A stretch of DNA of 64,000 nucleotides. Source: Yponomeuta sedellus. Lineage: Eukaryota > Arthropoda > Insecta > Lepidoptera > Yponomeutidae. The notes below the pieces were generated by a model. That model did no database searches. It had not been told where the DNA came from and was given only the letters and a program-made list of their open reading frames with translations. Location: the NCBI GenBank assembly GCA_934045075.1, contig OW203721.1:25974181-26038180 (forward strand). Reading direction: 5' to 3'. The position numbers and the translations under genes were made by a program. This document shows positions 1-12,196 of the stretch, one piece after another; positions within the stretch are counted from its first letter, which is position 1; each line of letters opens with the position of its first letter.

Positions 1-944
1 CCATCTTTTCTCAAGTCATCTTAAACCAAATACATCAGGTGCCACTAATTTAGCAACTAGCGAATGGACGACGAAGGCAAGAGAAATATGGACACACAAG
101 CAAGCCCCGCCACCACCCAGCGGGGCAGGCTCAGATGGGAGACCTGCCTTATGTAGCACGGCACCCTCGCCATGTAATCACTCAACACAGAGTAAGGGTG
201 GCTAGCAACAAGTCATTTCATAAAATACTTATCCACAAATAAGTAAAATAAATAGGTATATGACAGGGTTGTTACTCATACAATGCACTGTTATGCAAAA
301 GTGCAAAATGTTTTGTAATTATTTATTGGTTCGTCTGTGATAATGCTTACACCTGGATAAACACATAGGCAGTATTGGTGTAAGCAAGCCCAAGCAGTGT
401 AGACAATTTACTCAAAATTGTACACAAAATCGATTAGAACAATGGTTTAGCTGGGCAGCAGCATCAATAGTACTCGCTGGATTGTTTATTGATTGGATGA
501 AACTGAACATCGGAGCTTTACTTTGAAACCCCCTCTAGCAATGAGCATTCCTTTTACAGAATTGATATTCAGAACTAGTAACCAATGGTGATAGTAGAAT
601 TCATAGTAGAACTGTCAAATATACAGCCAAAATATTTTTTCTGTCATTTGGTTTGTTATTTTAATTTAATGTTGTACTGTATTTATGAACTTCTAGTTTT
701 CTTTCATAATTTGTCACATTCCACTCACTATGTTAACAAAAAAGTTAAGAGAAGCCAAATTTTTGGTAAATAACATAAATCATCTTAATTTTCTTTGTAC
801 CAAATGTGACCCAGACGGTACCAATGAAGCAGAAGACAGCAAATTCATCAAAATCAGATGAGAAGTTAAAGGTACCACAGTGGAAAATCTGCAAATAAAA
901 CTAACTTACAAGCATCAATATGCTTGTATTTCGCCACAGCTGGG
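1..944. other. AT-rich sequence with no recognised feature
   Basis: I see no gene here. The short open frames have no recognisable domain, and the sequence looks like ordinary AT-rich intergenic DNA. Confidence 0.5.
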
Positions 945-1175
945 CCACTGTCTCTTTCTGCATCGCAGGAAGGTTAGGCCCTCAGAATTTGTTTTCTGAG
1001 GTTAGGCTATACACCGCCACAGGGGCCAAGTCGGGTTGGTGGAGGATTGTAAGACAGTGGCAGGCCATACTGTGAGAAGTTATATAAGGCCGCCTATAAG
1101 GCCTCTGACATGGCTTAATGACTGCCATTACATCACAGCTGGCACCAACTACTTAGCATGACCAACTGGCACCAA
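945..1175 (+). repeat. Interspersed repeat family A, copy 1
   Basis: This copy shares recognisable blocks with six other places in the window: 4050, 30786(-), 35912, 38893, 55313(-) and 63850. Shared words are GGTTGGTGGAGGATTGTAAG, ACATGGCTTAACGACTGCC-like and CGAAGCACGGAAGCGCTC-like. It has no intact ORF and I do not know its class. Here it abuts the LINE remnant that follows. Confidence 0.7.
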
Positions 1176-3390
1176 CTACTTAGCTGTCACTAGAGATACA
1201 AGTGGAACTTGTCTAGATCACGTCATGATCAAAACTAAACACCAAGCATCTACAGTTGTATGCCAAACAACGGTAACTGACCACAAAGCTGTCTTGTTTT
1301 CGTTAGACTGCAACCCAAATCCCATTTGAATTTGCTATTCGATTCAAAAAGTCTATTGACGCAGAAGGTTTGGATAACGACATATTGACCATAAACTTAG
1401 ATATACAAAACTAACGAACCAGATATACAAATGGATTACTTACCTAACAGGTAAAATAAAATCGGCCATAAATAAAAACACTAAAATAATAAAACTACCA
1501 AAACGTGCACGAATAATAAAGCCGTGGATAACCCCAGGTCTCCTTCGATGTATCAAAAACCGAAATGTACTTCACAAGAAATCTGTAAAAGCACCGGATA
1601 GTATTATTTTAAAGATTACTTATAGCAGATACATAAATCATTGCAATAAAATATTACATAAAATTAAAACCGCATACGAAAGGGATTTAGTAGCAAAAGC
1701 GGGAAATAATAATAAAAAGCTCTGGACAGCCATAAAAGACATTACAGGAACTACAAAACAAAGATCAGTACCTAAATAACTCCTTAATTTAAAAACCTCT
1801 CCAAAGCAATCACTTAATGAAGTAAACGAGTTTCTAGTTAACATGGGAAAGAATTTTGCTGAAAAAATCAAACAACAAAGACGACACAACTTCAATATCA
1901 GAAACCAGTACAAACACCAATATTGACTCATTTGTTCTTCTGGATACAGATGAAAGCGAAGTAGAAACCACAATAATTCTAAATTTAAAGACTGATTGTG
2001 CTACGGTATATGACGAAATTCCCTCGAAGCTTCTAAAACAATATAATAAATTCTTAATACCACCACTAACATATGTATTTAACTCTTGCTTTCACGCCGG
2101 TATATTTCCTAAGTGTCTTAAAAAATCTATAGTTACACCTGTGCATAAGAGTGGAGACAGAGGTTGTATCAACAATTACCGACCAATTTCAATACTACCC
2201 TTAATCTCAAAATTATTAGAAAAAATTTTAAACAACAGATTATCACAATTCCTAAAAAAAAAAAAAATTCAGATAACCAATTTGGCTTTCGCAGTGGTAA
2301 ATCTACTGACGATGGTATACATGCTCTAACTGATCACATAGTTACAAACTTAGACAAAGGTAATAAGTGCGTGACAGTATTTCTAGATCTGGCAAAAGCC
2401 TTTGACACGGTCTCTGTTCCACTGTTAGTCAAAAAGCTGGAAGCCATAGGTATAAGAGGCAATGAGCTATGCATTTTTGAGAATTACCTTCTCAGAAGAT
2501 ATCAAATTGTCAGAGTTGATACGTATGTCAGTGAGGAGTCTTCGATTACCTACGGAGTGCCTCAAGGCTACCTTGGGCCTACACTCTTCCCGATATACCT
2601 GAACGACCTAATATGTATACAATCTTTTCCAGGTAGAGTTATCTCCTATGCCGACGACACCACCCTTTCCTTTGCTTCTAGTACTTGGCCAAAAACCTTT
2701 GAGATGGCACAAAAAGGATTTGATAGAGTATATACTTGGCTTTGCGCAAACCAGCTTACGTTAAATATTGACAAAACAAAACTTATAACTTTCTCAATGA
2801 GGCAACAAAAGATCCATAACAAATTAAAAATACTTGTGCACGAATGTCCATTTCAAACTAGGAATTTAAAAAGTTTTCAGTGCCCGAAATTAGAAAAGGT
2901 AAATTCTATTAAATATTTAGGCATTAACATTGACCATCACTTAGATTTTAAAGAACATATTAAGCTAACAACCTCTAGAATAAGAAAATTAATTTATATA
3001 TTTAAAAAGCTTAGATACATTCTCGATCCGTTTCGTTTATACTATGCCCTTTGTCAATCTCTATTGAGCTATGGTATTCCCTGCTGGGGCGGAGCGTCAA
3101 AAACTATTTAAAAAAAGCTGAAGGTTGCTCAAAGGGCCCTTTTGAAAGTCTCAACTTGTAAAAATATTTGTTTCAGTACAAATGAACTTTATAAATATTG
3201 TGAAGTTTTAACTATACGACAATTATTTATTTTAAAAATTCTGTTGCACCAGCACTCTAAATGTAAACCAAACTCTTCTTTAATGGATAAAAGGCGTAAA
3301 TACAAGGTCTGTGAATATGACAGATCCTTTAGGACAACCTTCAGCCAAAAATGTTCACCTTTCCTGGCACTTTACATCTACAATGAATAA
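1176..3390 (+). pseudogene. CR1-like non-LTR retrotransposon ORF2 (endonuclease end plus reverse transcriptase), degenerate
   Basis: The remnant starts inside the APE endonuclease: CLDHVMIK followed by TVTDHKAVLFSL matches its last two motifs. The reverse transcriptase follows, with NNYRPISILPLISKLLEK, FGFRSGKSTDDG, VFLDLAKAFDTV, a GVPQG box and the catalytic YADD. The reading frame is broken: near 2253-2267 a run of A changes frame between SQFLKK and NQFGFR, and a TAA near 3109 interrupts the C-terminal region, which then continues as KLKVAQRALLKV to a stop near 3390. The GVPQG box reads GVPQGYLGPTLF where GSILGPTLF is usual. The motif order and similarity to the 13-18 kb element suggest a CR1-like LINE, 5' truncated and long dead. 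An A-rich 3' trailer continues to about 3600. Confidence 0.9.
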
Positions 3391-3599
3391 ATAAGTTACT
3401 TACTGGCATTTCATACCTGTGACTATCATTATTGTAAAATTATATTGACAAAATGGCTGCAAAATCTGTCATATGCGGAGACCGAGACACTGATGGCAAT
3501 AACGAAATAAAAATTAGAGTATTAAAAGTATAAAGTTAAAAAGATAAAGATAAAAAAGGCTTGTTTTGTATGTTCACCATATCAGGCCAATAAATTATG

Positions 3600-4049
3600 A
3601 ATCAATGTAAGATTCATAATTTATAATTTAAGAACAATTACATAATATATATATATCTGCTTTCCATAACTTAATGATGTAGGTTTATATATTACTTTAC
3701 ATAGTTACACACTAAGATATACATTAAAATATACAACAATACACACCCTCTCACACACACTCACTCACAAACATTATTACACAAAGAGAGGTTTCCTACT
3801 CACAGCACACTTTTAAATATTTTAAATGTTATGCACGATTAATAAATGTCTAAAGTTAACAAAATTCTAAATTTTAAGTTTTACAGATAACACCTTAATA
3901 TCACTTCTTTGGAATAATATTACATATTGATGTACGAACACACCCTCTAAATAATTTCCATACCTTTTGGGATGAGGCGCTGTTTACTGTAATACAGGCA
4001 ATAAGCCTAGCTCAGTAGCAGATACTGTATGATTTTGTGCTATTGAACG
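3600..4049. other. AT-rich sequence with no recognised feature
   Basis: This stretch is low-complexity A/T sequence with a short CACA-rich part near 3745-3785. I see no gene. Confidence 0.5.
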
Positions 4050-4210
4050 TATCAGTCCGTAACTTAGCCCTATGCCTCGCGAAGCACGGAAGCACTCAGA
4101 ACAAATGCGGTAGTGGTAGTCACGGGCCAGTCACCCATACTGCACCTGACCACGCCTGATGTTGCTTAACTCAAATTACTGATTCCAATTAATCGGTTCG
4201 CTGTTTACTA
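4050..4210 (+). repeat. Interspersed repeat family A, 3' part
   Basis: It carries the 3' blocks of family A (GCGAAGCACGGAAGC, GGTAGTCACGGG, CACCTGACC, GATTCCAAT) and is diverged from the other copies. Confidence 0.6.
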
Positions 4211-5152
4211 TGCCACAAGTGCTAATTGACTTACATGTGTAAACTGCTTAATTCATGATGACACTTCCATAAGGCTCTCCTGTACTCAGATAGGTTACAT
4301 ACTTACCGTGGGCTATACCAATTTGCATGTGACAATGAAATTTGTACAAGTCCCACTACTGTGTAAAGACTATCAGCTCTCAAATAGAGAGGGAGAGATC
4401 ATGTACTCCTCCACCATTTCAAAGTGCTAAGGTTAGTTTTTTTAAATGATGTTCTAATCTTAGTAACAATTAATGAATCTGGAAATCTGTATAATATGTA
4501 ACGGTTTACTGTACAAATAAGCAAACAAACAATCAGATCAGTGATAGTTAACTTCGATTATTACCTCGAGAACTCGACTTTGTCGGCTTCGTGAATTTTG
4601 TTCACCCACTTCGGAACCGTTCTCATTTTAATGACAAATCACCAAACTTATGTTGCTTTGAAGACGCTTAATTTTTTACAGTAAGATTATCATTTACAAA
4701 ACTATTTTTTTAACAATATTAGGTACATGTTCCCAGGAAACTTTGTGTTGTTGTTTGTCAAAATTTCGTGTTTGTTGGGTGGTTGGTTGACATGACAACA
4801 AAAAACAAACGAACTGACTGACGACCACTCGGCCAATCAGCGACAAGAAAAATACCTAATCCACAGAGTAAATTAATACTCACAGATTAATAAACGATAC
4901 TCCGTTCTGTGCGATGCTATCTCCACACTGAATAATTGGATGGCGTTATGTAAGAACCACGTAAGAACAGCCCTCCTATTACCTACATTCAGCATTCCAC
5001 TCTACCGAGTGAAGCATTTAGACAACTACTAAGTGTCAAAAAATGTATGCATTTGACAGCCGGAGTAGCTTAAAAAAAGTAAAAATCAACGTCACCGTCT
5101 GTTCAGTGGATTGGTTACATGATAATGCCCCTGATCAACCGACACTTTGTTA
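4211..5152. other. Intergenic sequence with no recognised feature
   Basis: I could not identify a gene, SINE or TIR pair in this stretch. Confidence 0.4.
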
Positions 5153-5789
5153 AGGCCGCAGTACACAATGACTGCAGAACACTGCTCGCTATTGCCATCT
5201 GTGCACGGGGCAATAGTATGTAGTGGCGGATGAAGAATGTTACTAGGTATGCCAAATCGCTTGAAATGCTTGTCTCAGTAAAGCCTGTTTGTATACAAAT
5301 ATACTACTGTTGTAGTCAAAAATACCTAGTAGTTTTGATTTTAAAGGCATTCAAAGTTACGAAAAATATCGAGTCCCGCAAACAGTCACGTGACCGCTTG
5401 TGACGTCATCGTCATGTCACAACGCGCCGCGTGGGCCCGGGCCGCGGCCCGCTTACGCTTAGCAGTGATGCAAACTCTACTAATTTAAAAGGAGATTTTC
5501 TGATTTTAAGCACTGTCTCCTGATCTGTTGTTTTCTTTGTAGAATTGAGTAAAATCTCCTGAATTTTGACAAGTAGCCACTACATTTCTGCATATCCACC
5601 TTCGTTAGGTTATTGAACGAATACAATGAAACGGAATGTTTTCATTCATCGACTCGATATGCGAATATTTCTTATCTGTGTTGTGCTACGAATGCTATCA
5701 AAAGAGGAAAAATATTATAAAAGGATGTCATAAAGGGAGTCGCGAAGATACATTTTATAAAGATAGTGGAATATGGTCTTTTTTTAAAG

Positions 5790-6280
5790 AATGAGTGGCC
5801 TATGATCGGTGGCTCGCCGACGGGCTTACTGATGACTGCGTTATAGAAGTAAAGTGTCCAACCAAGGCAAACACTTTTATTACGTACTAGCTGACCCAGC
5901 GAACTTCGTACCGCCTAACAGTCGATTTTTTTTCTCTCCGTAATGACCATGCTCTTACTTCAAGGAATATTTTAAAAAAAAGCCCGACCCGATCTAGAGA
6001 TTTGCGCTTACCAACACATTTAGCGATTCATTTTTATATTATAGATTAGTAAAGGTAAACTAGGCAAAAAATATTATCTCAGATACAAACACAAATGACC
6101 GGAAAAAGAAAAGCCCTATTTTGTATTGCACACGTTGACTTTAAAACCTCAAAGAATGTTGATGTGCATAAAGTAGTTTATAATAAAAAATATTGTGATG
6201 ATATTTTTGAAAAATGTGTAAAGTTTTGGAAGAAAAGTATTTTTGACAAAAATAATAAAATAACATTGTCCTCTCTTCTT
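5790..6280 (+). pseudogene. YqaJ-type (lambda exonuclease-like) nuclease remnant of the ISL2EU-like element
   Basis: The translation reads NEWPMIGGSPD, then after a 1-nt loss GLTDDCVIEVKCPTKA up to 5887. This is the YqaJ core with the metal-binding Asp of SPDG and the E-x-K of IEVKCP. A repeat insertion (about 5888-6046) splits the frame. The frame resumes with GKLGKKYYLRYKHKMTGKRK followed by ALFCIAHVDF, matching the later YqaJ strand in which a tyrosine-rich segment precedes a TG-K/R motif, and ends near FWKKSIFDKN. The catalytic spacing fits the family, but the frameshift and insertion make it non-functional. In these transposons the nuclease is thought to help recombination; that role is not shown here. 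Confidence 0.8.
5888..6046. repeat. Interspersed repeat beginning AGCTGACCCAGCGAACTTCG
   Basis: It interrupts the YqaJ frame exactly, with an open frame on each side, so it is a later insertion. I recall similar words (CTGACCC-GCGAACTTCGT) as common in insect repeats but cannot fix the class. Confidence 0.5.
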
Positions 6281-6285
6281 CTTCT

Positions 6286-6545
6286 TCAGCCTATATAAAT
6301 CCACTGCTGGACATAGCCTTCCTCTAATGAGCGCCATAGCGCAAGGTTGTGCCATCATTGGGGGATAATACCCATAATCCCCACGCTGGGCATGCGGGTT
6401 GGGGATCGCAGTTTAGTGGGATTGTACTGCAAGGAGGCGCTGCTGCCCACCCCCCCGGTTTGTGTCTTTTACGACACCCGCGGCAAGAATTTGGGTTGGT
6501 GCTATTCTCTAGTCCGACACCACACAGCACATGGTCTTAATGTTT
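6286..6545 (-). mobile_element. RTE-like LINE 3' end fragment
   Basis: It includes the words CCACTGCTGGACATAGCC and GAGCGCCATAGCGC. These are the reverse complement of the C-terminal coding end of the RTE fragments at 34.6 and 38 kb (LWRSLGE-YVQQ). The CCCATAATCCCCACGCTGGG block downstream also occurs at 20.8 and 28.8 kb. Confidence 0.7.
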
Positions 6546-7386
6546 TGTTACTGTTTAATGACTGTTACGTCATTGTCCTAGTTTTACTAAAACTATAAAT
6601 ATAATTTTTTTTCGCATTTTAACGTCTTCTGGAAATACAAAAACCTACATTTCCTTCGAATTAATAGTAGTGTTTTTACATTTAAGCACAACACATGATT
6701 TCCTAGTATTTGGATTGGACAATTTTAAAAGTATTTAGGTATAATTTCGACGGCACGAGCGCGCGACTACGAGCGGACTGAGTGAGCCAGGCTGAGCGTG
6801 TTGTGCGATGATGTCATAGCGGCCCGCGTCTTACGGTTACAACTTGTTTTACTTCTAAATCGAAAACTAATTGACGTATCGAAGTAATTCTTTCACTAGT
6901 ATTTTTTTGATTTTTGACAGAGAATATGGAGTGCTAATAATCAAAATTAGTTAACATTCTTCATTGCCTATCGTGGCGCGCACACAGTGGCCCATTGTTT
7001 AGTTCGTCACCGACCGGGACATCGAGTACTTTTTTTGTTGCGATGATTTTTTGTAGAACTGCTTGAATTCTAAATCGCCCAAAATGTCGGTATGGCAGAA
7101 CAATGAAGATAAATCAATAGACTTTCAAGTTTGTTGATTTATATCAATCTAAGCCCGTAATTTTGCGCCATTTTTTTAATAACATTGTTGTTGTACATAC
7201 TTCTATAATACTTGTAAATTAATAAAATAATGCGGCCGCAATTACTTCCACTTCCATCGCAAGTGGTTTGCCAGACGGCAATGAGCCATGCGCCATTGTG
7301 TAAACACCAAGTGATCGTGACCTACAGCTGTGAATGGTAAAGCATGGCCCATCACAGCTCACAGGCCATTGTGTACTGGGGCCATA

Positions 7387-8140
7387 AAACCTCAGATCAA
7401 TAACTGTTATTGTTCTGAGGCTAAAACAAGCTAAGCGATTCATTCATTCATTGTGTTTGCTGTTTCTTTACTTCTTGTGAATATTGTTTGTTTTATTACT
7501 ACTTTGGCTTGTTAAAATGGATCCCTATTTTTCGTTTATTGATGACCGCCCAGCTTAACTACTGATTTAGTACCTGCTACAGCTAACAAAGAATATCATT
7601 GCAATTGTTTGGTGGGCTGAAGGACAGTTGGTTGCTGCCCGACTCACTGAATGACTATTATTGGTTTTTAATAGGTACGAAGAAACCATAAATTCACCTG
7701 CCTAGTTTCTGGCTCACATATTAATCGCGTTTGAAAGTGATTAATAAACATATTATAATATAAAGAAAATTATTATTTTATGGAACCTTGCAGCAAAAAC
7801 TCACAATGCAGGTATATTGGTGCAAACTAATTAGTGTAATAGGGTTCTTACTAACTCATACTACAAAACCTACAAATCGCCTATACTAAGTGGACCAAGT
7901 CCTATAGTAGCACAGCGTATCTATTCAGTGCGGTGAATAGATACGCTATGTGATACTGATACTGATAATAAGGATATGCTCAGCTAAATGCTGCGTACGC
8001 GCTGCGCTGATTCTCAGCACATCCGGAGTATTTACTAGTTAAGCCATAATCACCTATTAACCATTAAAAAATATATAGGAAGAAAAGATATATTCCAACA
8101 GTTCAGTTTCAACCAAATATCATGGTCACCCCACGACCCC
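7387..8140. other. Intergenic sequence with a 14-bp hairpin
   Basis: I see no gene. AGCGTATCTATTCA at 7914-7927 is followed after six bases by its exact reverse complement at 7934-7947. Weaker pairing continues outward. Confidence 0.5.
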
Positions 8141-8142
8141 AC

Positions 8143-10240
8143 CCTGCCTGTTCGTTGACGCCATCGTGAATACGCCACCAATGAAAAAAAATATCATAAG
8201 TTGTTTTATAATACGTTTTTATAAGAAAATGTGAGAAATTTTAACAACTTGTAGCGTTGTATTTTCGCTACATTGGCTTTAAGCCAGTTCTTAGATTCTT
8301 TCCTATTTTTTTTTACGATACATTTGTTCACCTGTTTTGACAGGTAGTAGTACTTTTCTTAGGGTTACCCACGTGGGGTTACCCTATCGAACTTTATTTT
8401 GAGTAGGTTCTGTGGAGGAACATATATTATTTTTTCTCGGTTTTAAAACGGAAGTTCGCGTAGTGACGTGTTTTGTTCTTGTTGGATCTCGAATAGGCCC
8501 TTTTAAAAAAAAAATATCCAACGACATTTTGACATTCGTTGAATTCTTCATACGAGACACCACAATGGAGCAAAGTGGTTGATCTTGCAATAGACGGCGT
8601 AAGCCGTTCGTATTTTTGTGATCGGCGTATCTAGCGACCGATCACCTTATTATTCTTCTTCCCGGTGAGTGGATTTACTCGATTCATCATTATTTTTGGG
8701 TTTTGTGTCGAATATAGAATATTTACGTTGGCGTGCCTTTGCAGGTTTTCGGGCTTTTTTTCTCCACGTCCCCGGAAATATGGACGGGACATGTCTTAAT
8801 CCTTATCTATTGTAAGTATTTCAAGGATTTGCTAGGAAATAAAAGCGATTTTCGATCGAATAACATCATATTTTTACGTTGTAACCTAAAACTGCTCATT
8901 TTTTCTTACAGACTTTCTATAAATTATTAACGACAGTGGAGTATCGTCGTTATATTTAACATAAAGAAACTCGGTGAGTGTTCTTGATTTTTCTTTAATT
9001 GCGTTAGGGCATTTTTCATCCTTTACCAAATAAATTCATTCAAATTCCTTTGCTAGAAGTGCCTTGATGTTAATCGGCTTGTTTTCTTTTTCAGACTATC
9101 TAGTCGGGTTTTTTTTATATATATAAATATACTTCCTAACTGCCGTTCAAAATTCCTTTCAATATATCTACATTATGCTTCGGGATTGAGCCGGAGAGTG
9201 GTGAGGACTGCGGGTTCCCGATTACCCAGAGCTGGACGTCCGCAGGTTCCACCCAGATGTTTTAAATATTTAGCATTCCTGGTATGTTCCTTTTCAATTT
9301 TCTACGGAGAGAAGCATTCCCAGAGGCGATGCCTTCCATACTTTTATTTCTTATAAAGCGAGTTTCTTATAATCCAAGTAGTTTCGGTCCATTTAAAATA
9401 AGTATTTTTAGCAAAATTTAACGTTATTAGTAGTTCCAACTTCCTTAAGGTTTCAGATAATTCACAAAAAGTGATTGTGTGGTTTTTCATAATTTTTCAC
9501 TAGGATCTGACGGCTAGAGGTTAAGTTTCCACATCGACTGACTTCCTCGCTACCTACTTGACTTTCTGAGGGGTGGAGCGACTTGTCTACTGACCTTGTG
9601 ATACTTACAGCTACTTAATCTGCTAATTTATATATTTAAACCTCCATAGTAAGGGGCCTTAAGCCATTTGTAATAATATGTAGATAAAAATATATAGATA
9701 TTTAAACATTAATCTAGTTTCTTTGATTTCCTTCAGCAGACTCAATTCATGCCCGCCTTGAGATTAAAACCCAAGCGCTTTACTACTATCCACGGTATCT
9801 TCTTTTAGTGCTGGCGCCCGAGTTCTAATTTGTTTATTTTTTCTCTCAGCCTATCTACTAATTGTTTTGTAGTAGAGGGGTTAAATTAATAAGCTGTTTT
9901 TCTTATATTTCTATTTATTTGCATTTCATTCGGTCAGTGCTAAACATACCTCTAAAAGTGGGTTCTGATTGAACATCAGGAAGAGCCTCGCCTTAACTGA
10001 AAGTTCAATCTGAACTCAACCAATTTAAATCATACCTAACTAAACAACTAAATTTCTTTTTAAAATACTACAGTCTCCTAGCGAACTTCTCTTTTTTTTT
10101 TAAATATTAAAAACTGTGACTACTATTTTTAGAACTTAGTCTAGAGCTAGGATCAAAAGACTAGAACTTTTAATCGATTTCTGGTAAACAAGACCGTTTT
10201 TGGCGGACCTAGTCCTTGGTCGTTGATTATATCGTGATGG
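8143..10240. mobile_element. Possible longer relative of the 45.2-kb MITE, T-rich, with splice-like signals
   Basis: The left edge (GCCACCAATGAAAAAAA, ATATCATAAG, AATACGTTTTTAT, then AACAACTTG) matches the left arm of the TTAA-flanked element at 45233. The right part near 10120-10205 (TATTTTTAGAACTTAGTCTAG and ACCGTTTTTGGCGG) matches that element's centre. About 1.9 kb lies between, T-rich, with several good donor and acceptor sites but no protein frame I recognise. I could not find a clear right terminal repeat, so the extent is a guess. Confidence 0.4.
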
Positions 10241-10618
10241 GTTGGGTCACTCTCGTCACCCTTATCCAAGGACGTTTTAACATAATTTATACTCTTTGGT
10301 TGTACCCAAATATCCTTGATCTTATCCGACTAGAAATCTGAGGGTGAGAAGTAAAACTTGTTAATTTTGACAGTTTTTTACATTTTACTACACCTTATGG
10401 CCCCTGGTCTGTGGCGGGTAAAAGGTCCTGTCAAATAACGCATAAAAACTAGTGTTGCCAATCTGTGGGGAATTCCCCAAACTATGGGGTTCTCAGAGTG
10501 ATTGGGTAATTTGTGGGGCGAACGTTTTTGTAGGGAAAATGTGGGGAATTTATACTTACCTACTTTAGAACTGAACCTTGAAGTAATAGGTACCTTTATT
10601 ACTATAAGAAGTACGTAG

Positions 10619-10985
10619 GAAGCGATGGTAGCTCAGTGGGTAGAACCATGGACTGGCAAGCGAGAGCCCAAGGTTCGATCCCGAGTGCGGGCATGTACCA
10701 ATGACTGTTTAATTTCAAAGTAACGTACATTTGCAAATTTGTAGTCGCAATACCACACGCTAACCGTGAAGGAAAACATCGTGAGGAAACGCGCGGCTTG
10801 GTTGGCTCCGCATGTATTTACTAGTCTTTCCTGTGGGCTAGGCAGACTAAGCTGTCAGGCTGGTATAAGTGCTGTGCAAGCCTACAGCATCTATAAAACT
10901 ATGTCCCAGACACTGGACCGTCGGAGTGGTCCCTTCACCCATCTAGTGTGAGTGAAGATACCACTGGACGCTGTATAAAACATCT
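10619..10985 (+). mobile_element. tRNA-derived SINE (family 1)
   Basis: The head is tRNA-like, with an A box in GGTAGCTCAGTGGGTAGAA and a B box in GGTTCGATCCC. It is followed by GGCATGTACCAATGAC and a body with GAAGGAAAACATCGTGAGGAA. The same order of blocks recurs at 27605(-), 32522(+), 38700(-) and 62870(-). It is a Pol III type non-autonomous retroelement. Confidence 0.8.
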
Positions 10986-10999
10986 CATTAAGTAGATGT

Positions 11000-12085
11000 A
11001 AAAAGGCCAATAAGAAGTACGTATTATTATTAATTTTATTTTTTACTTCAAGTCAGGAAGATCATAGAGTTTTTTTTTTTGAAAACATTTATGTACATAC
11101 CAATGATACCAAATTTAGCGTTCTGAAGAATGTGAAAACAGAGAATCGTAATCGCCTATAATAATGACTAGAAGGAACATGACAAGAGGGAGCCTAAAAT
11201 TTGATCCTTCAAATGATATCTTAACAAAACAAATTTGGCACAATGAAGATTTGCATAGAATACATTGATTAAAATAATAAAATACTAGCACAAATTATAA
11301 ATTACCTATATTTGATTTAATTTACTGTACCTACTTTTAATTTTCTGCTGAAAACTTATGTGGAATATCGATTTTATTTACCCCTAAATTGGGGATTTTT
11401 GGTTATGTTTGTGGTGTGGGTAATTTTGACCGTTAGAGTTGGCAACGCTGATAAAAACAGTCTATTCTATGCTTTTCTTTTCTGTGAAAGATTGCGACAC
11501 GACGACGAAACGACGAAACAAACAAAAGTGCGAAAGTGGTTGAGTTGCAGAACTTGCAGATTCCTGTAAATTTCCAGTGTTTGTGTGTGGATTCGAATCA
11601 ATAAAAGGGTCTGCCCTCGCTCAGGCTAATAAACGTACTTTCCTTATAACTTTCGTGAGTATTTTAACCTGTATTCCTATCACTGTAAAGCTCACTTTGA
11701 ACCTTGCATGGTCTTTATTTACATCATTGTGCATCTGTAATGATCCCCGCCTCCTGGATGCACTCAAATAAAATCGATGCAGCGCCCGCCGCGGCCAGAC
11801 AGACAGACTAGCCTCAACAGCCGGCCGAGGTGCACGTCCCGCGAGCTGCAAATTAAAATTGTGAATTTCTGTGCAAGAAACAACTTTGGTATTGTTGCAT
11901 ATAAATTCATATGATTCAAAACACCAGCGAAGCGGGCGCCTGTCGTAGCTAGTCCCGTATTTGGCAGACTATTGATTAGCCTTTATTGGTGTTATTAATC
12001 AAGGTATATTCAAGTGCATTCTTCAAAAGTTGCTTATTCCATTTATGAAGGGAAAACTGAATACCTATAACTCTGTCCTCAGATA
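11000..12085 (+). promoter_or_regulatory. Presumed upstream region and 5' UTR of the TCF25 gene
   Basis: No TATA box is clear. CTCTGTCCTCAG at 12071-12082, a good splice acceptor, ends three bases before the start codon, so the 5' UTR is probably spliced. A candidate first-exon donor is GTGAGT at about 11655. The transcription start cannot be placed from sequence alone. Confidence 0.25.
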
Positions 12086-12196
12086 ATGTCGTCACGCCAA
12101 ATGCGCAAAATGTTTGGGGAGACCATGCTGCCGCCACCTGACGAGAGTTCGGACGATGAACCAGTGTATTCTAAAGTGCAACCATCATTTCAAGGG
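12086..12196 (+). CDS. Tcf25: TCF25 exon 1 (residues 1-37)
   Basis: The exon starts MSSRQMRKMFGE, like the MSRRALRRL start of vertebrate TCF25, and continues with an acidic DESSDDEP stretch. It ends CAAGGG before GTGAGT, phase 0. The ATG lies three bases after a splice acceptor. Confidence 0.85.

Larger units (their letters stand above)
5153..7384 (+). mobile_element. ISL2EU-like DNA transposon, decayed
   Basis: The left end at 5153 reads AGGCCGCAGTACACAATG. The right end, read on the minus strand from 7384, is TGGCCCCAGTACACAATG. Both ends are flanked by TA (5151-5152 and 7385-7386), a plausible 2-bp target duplication. Further in, ATGAAGAATGTTA at 5230 is matched in reverse at about 6954-6967, and TGACGTCATCG near 5402 matches a reversed copy near 6812, so the imperfect TIRs are long. 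Between them is a broken YqaJ-type nuclease. ISL2EU elements are known to pair a YqaJ nuclease with a DDE transposase and to duplicate TA; the class call rests on that. Two repeats have inserted inside (5888-6046 and 6286-6545). Confidence 0.7.

Noticed and set aside
1638..1973. 111-codon minus-strand frame
   Set aside because: It is a shadow of the degenerate LINE coding strand.
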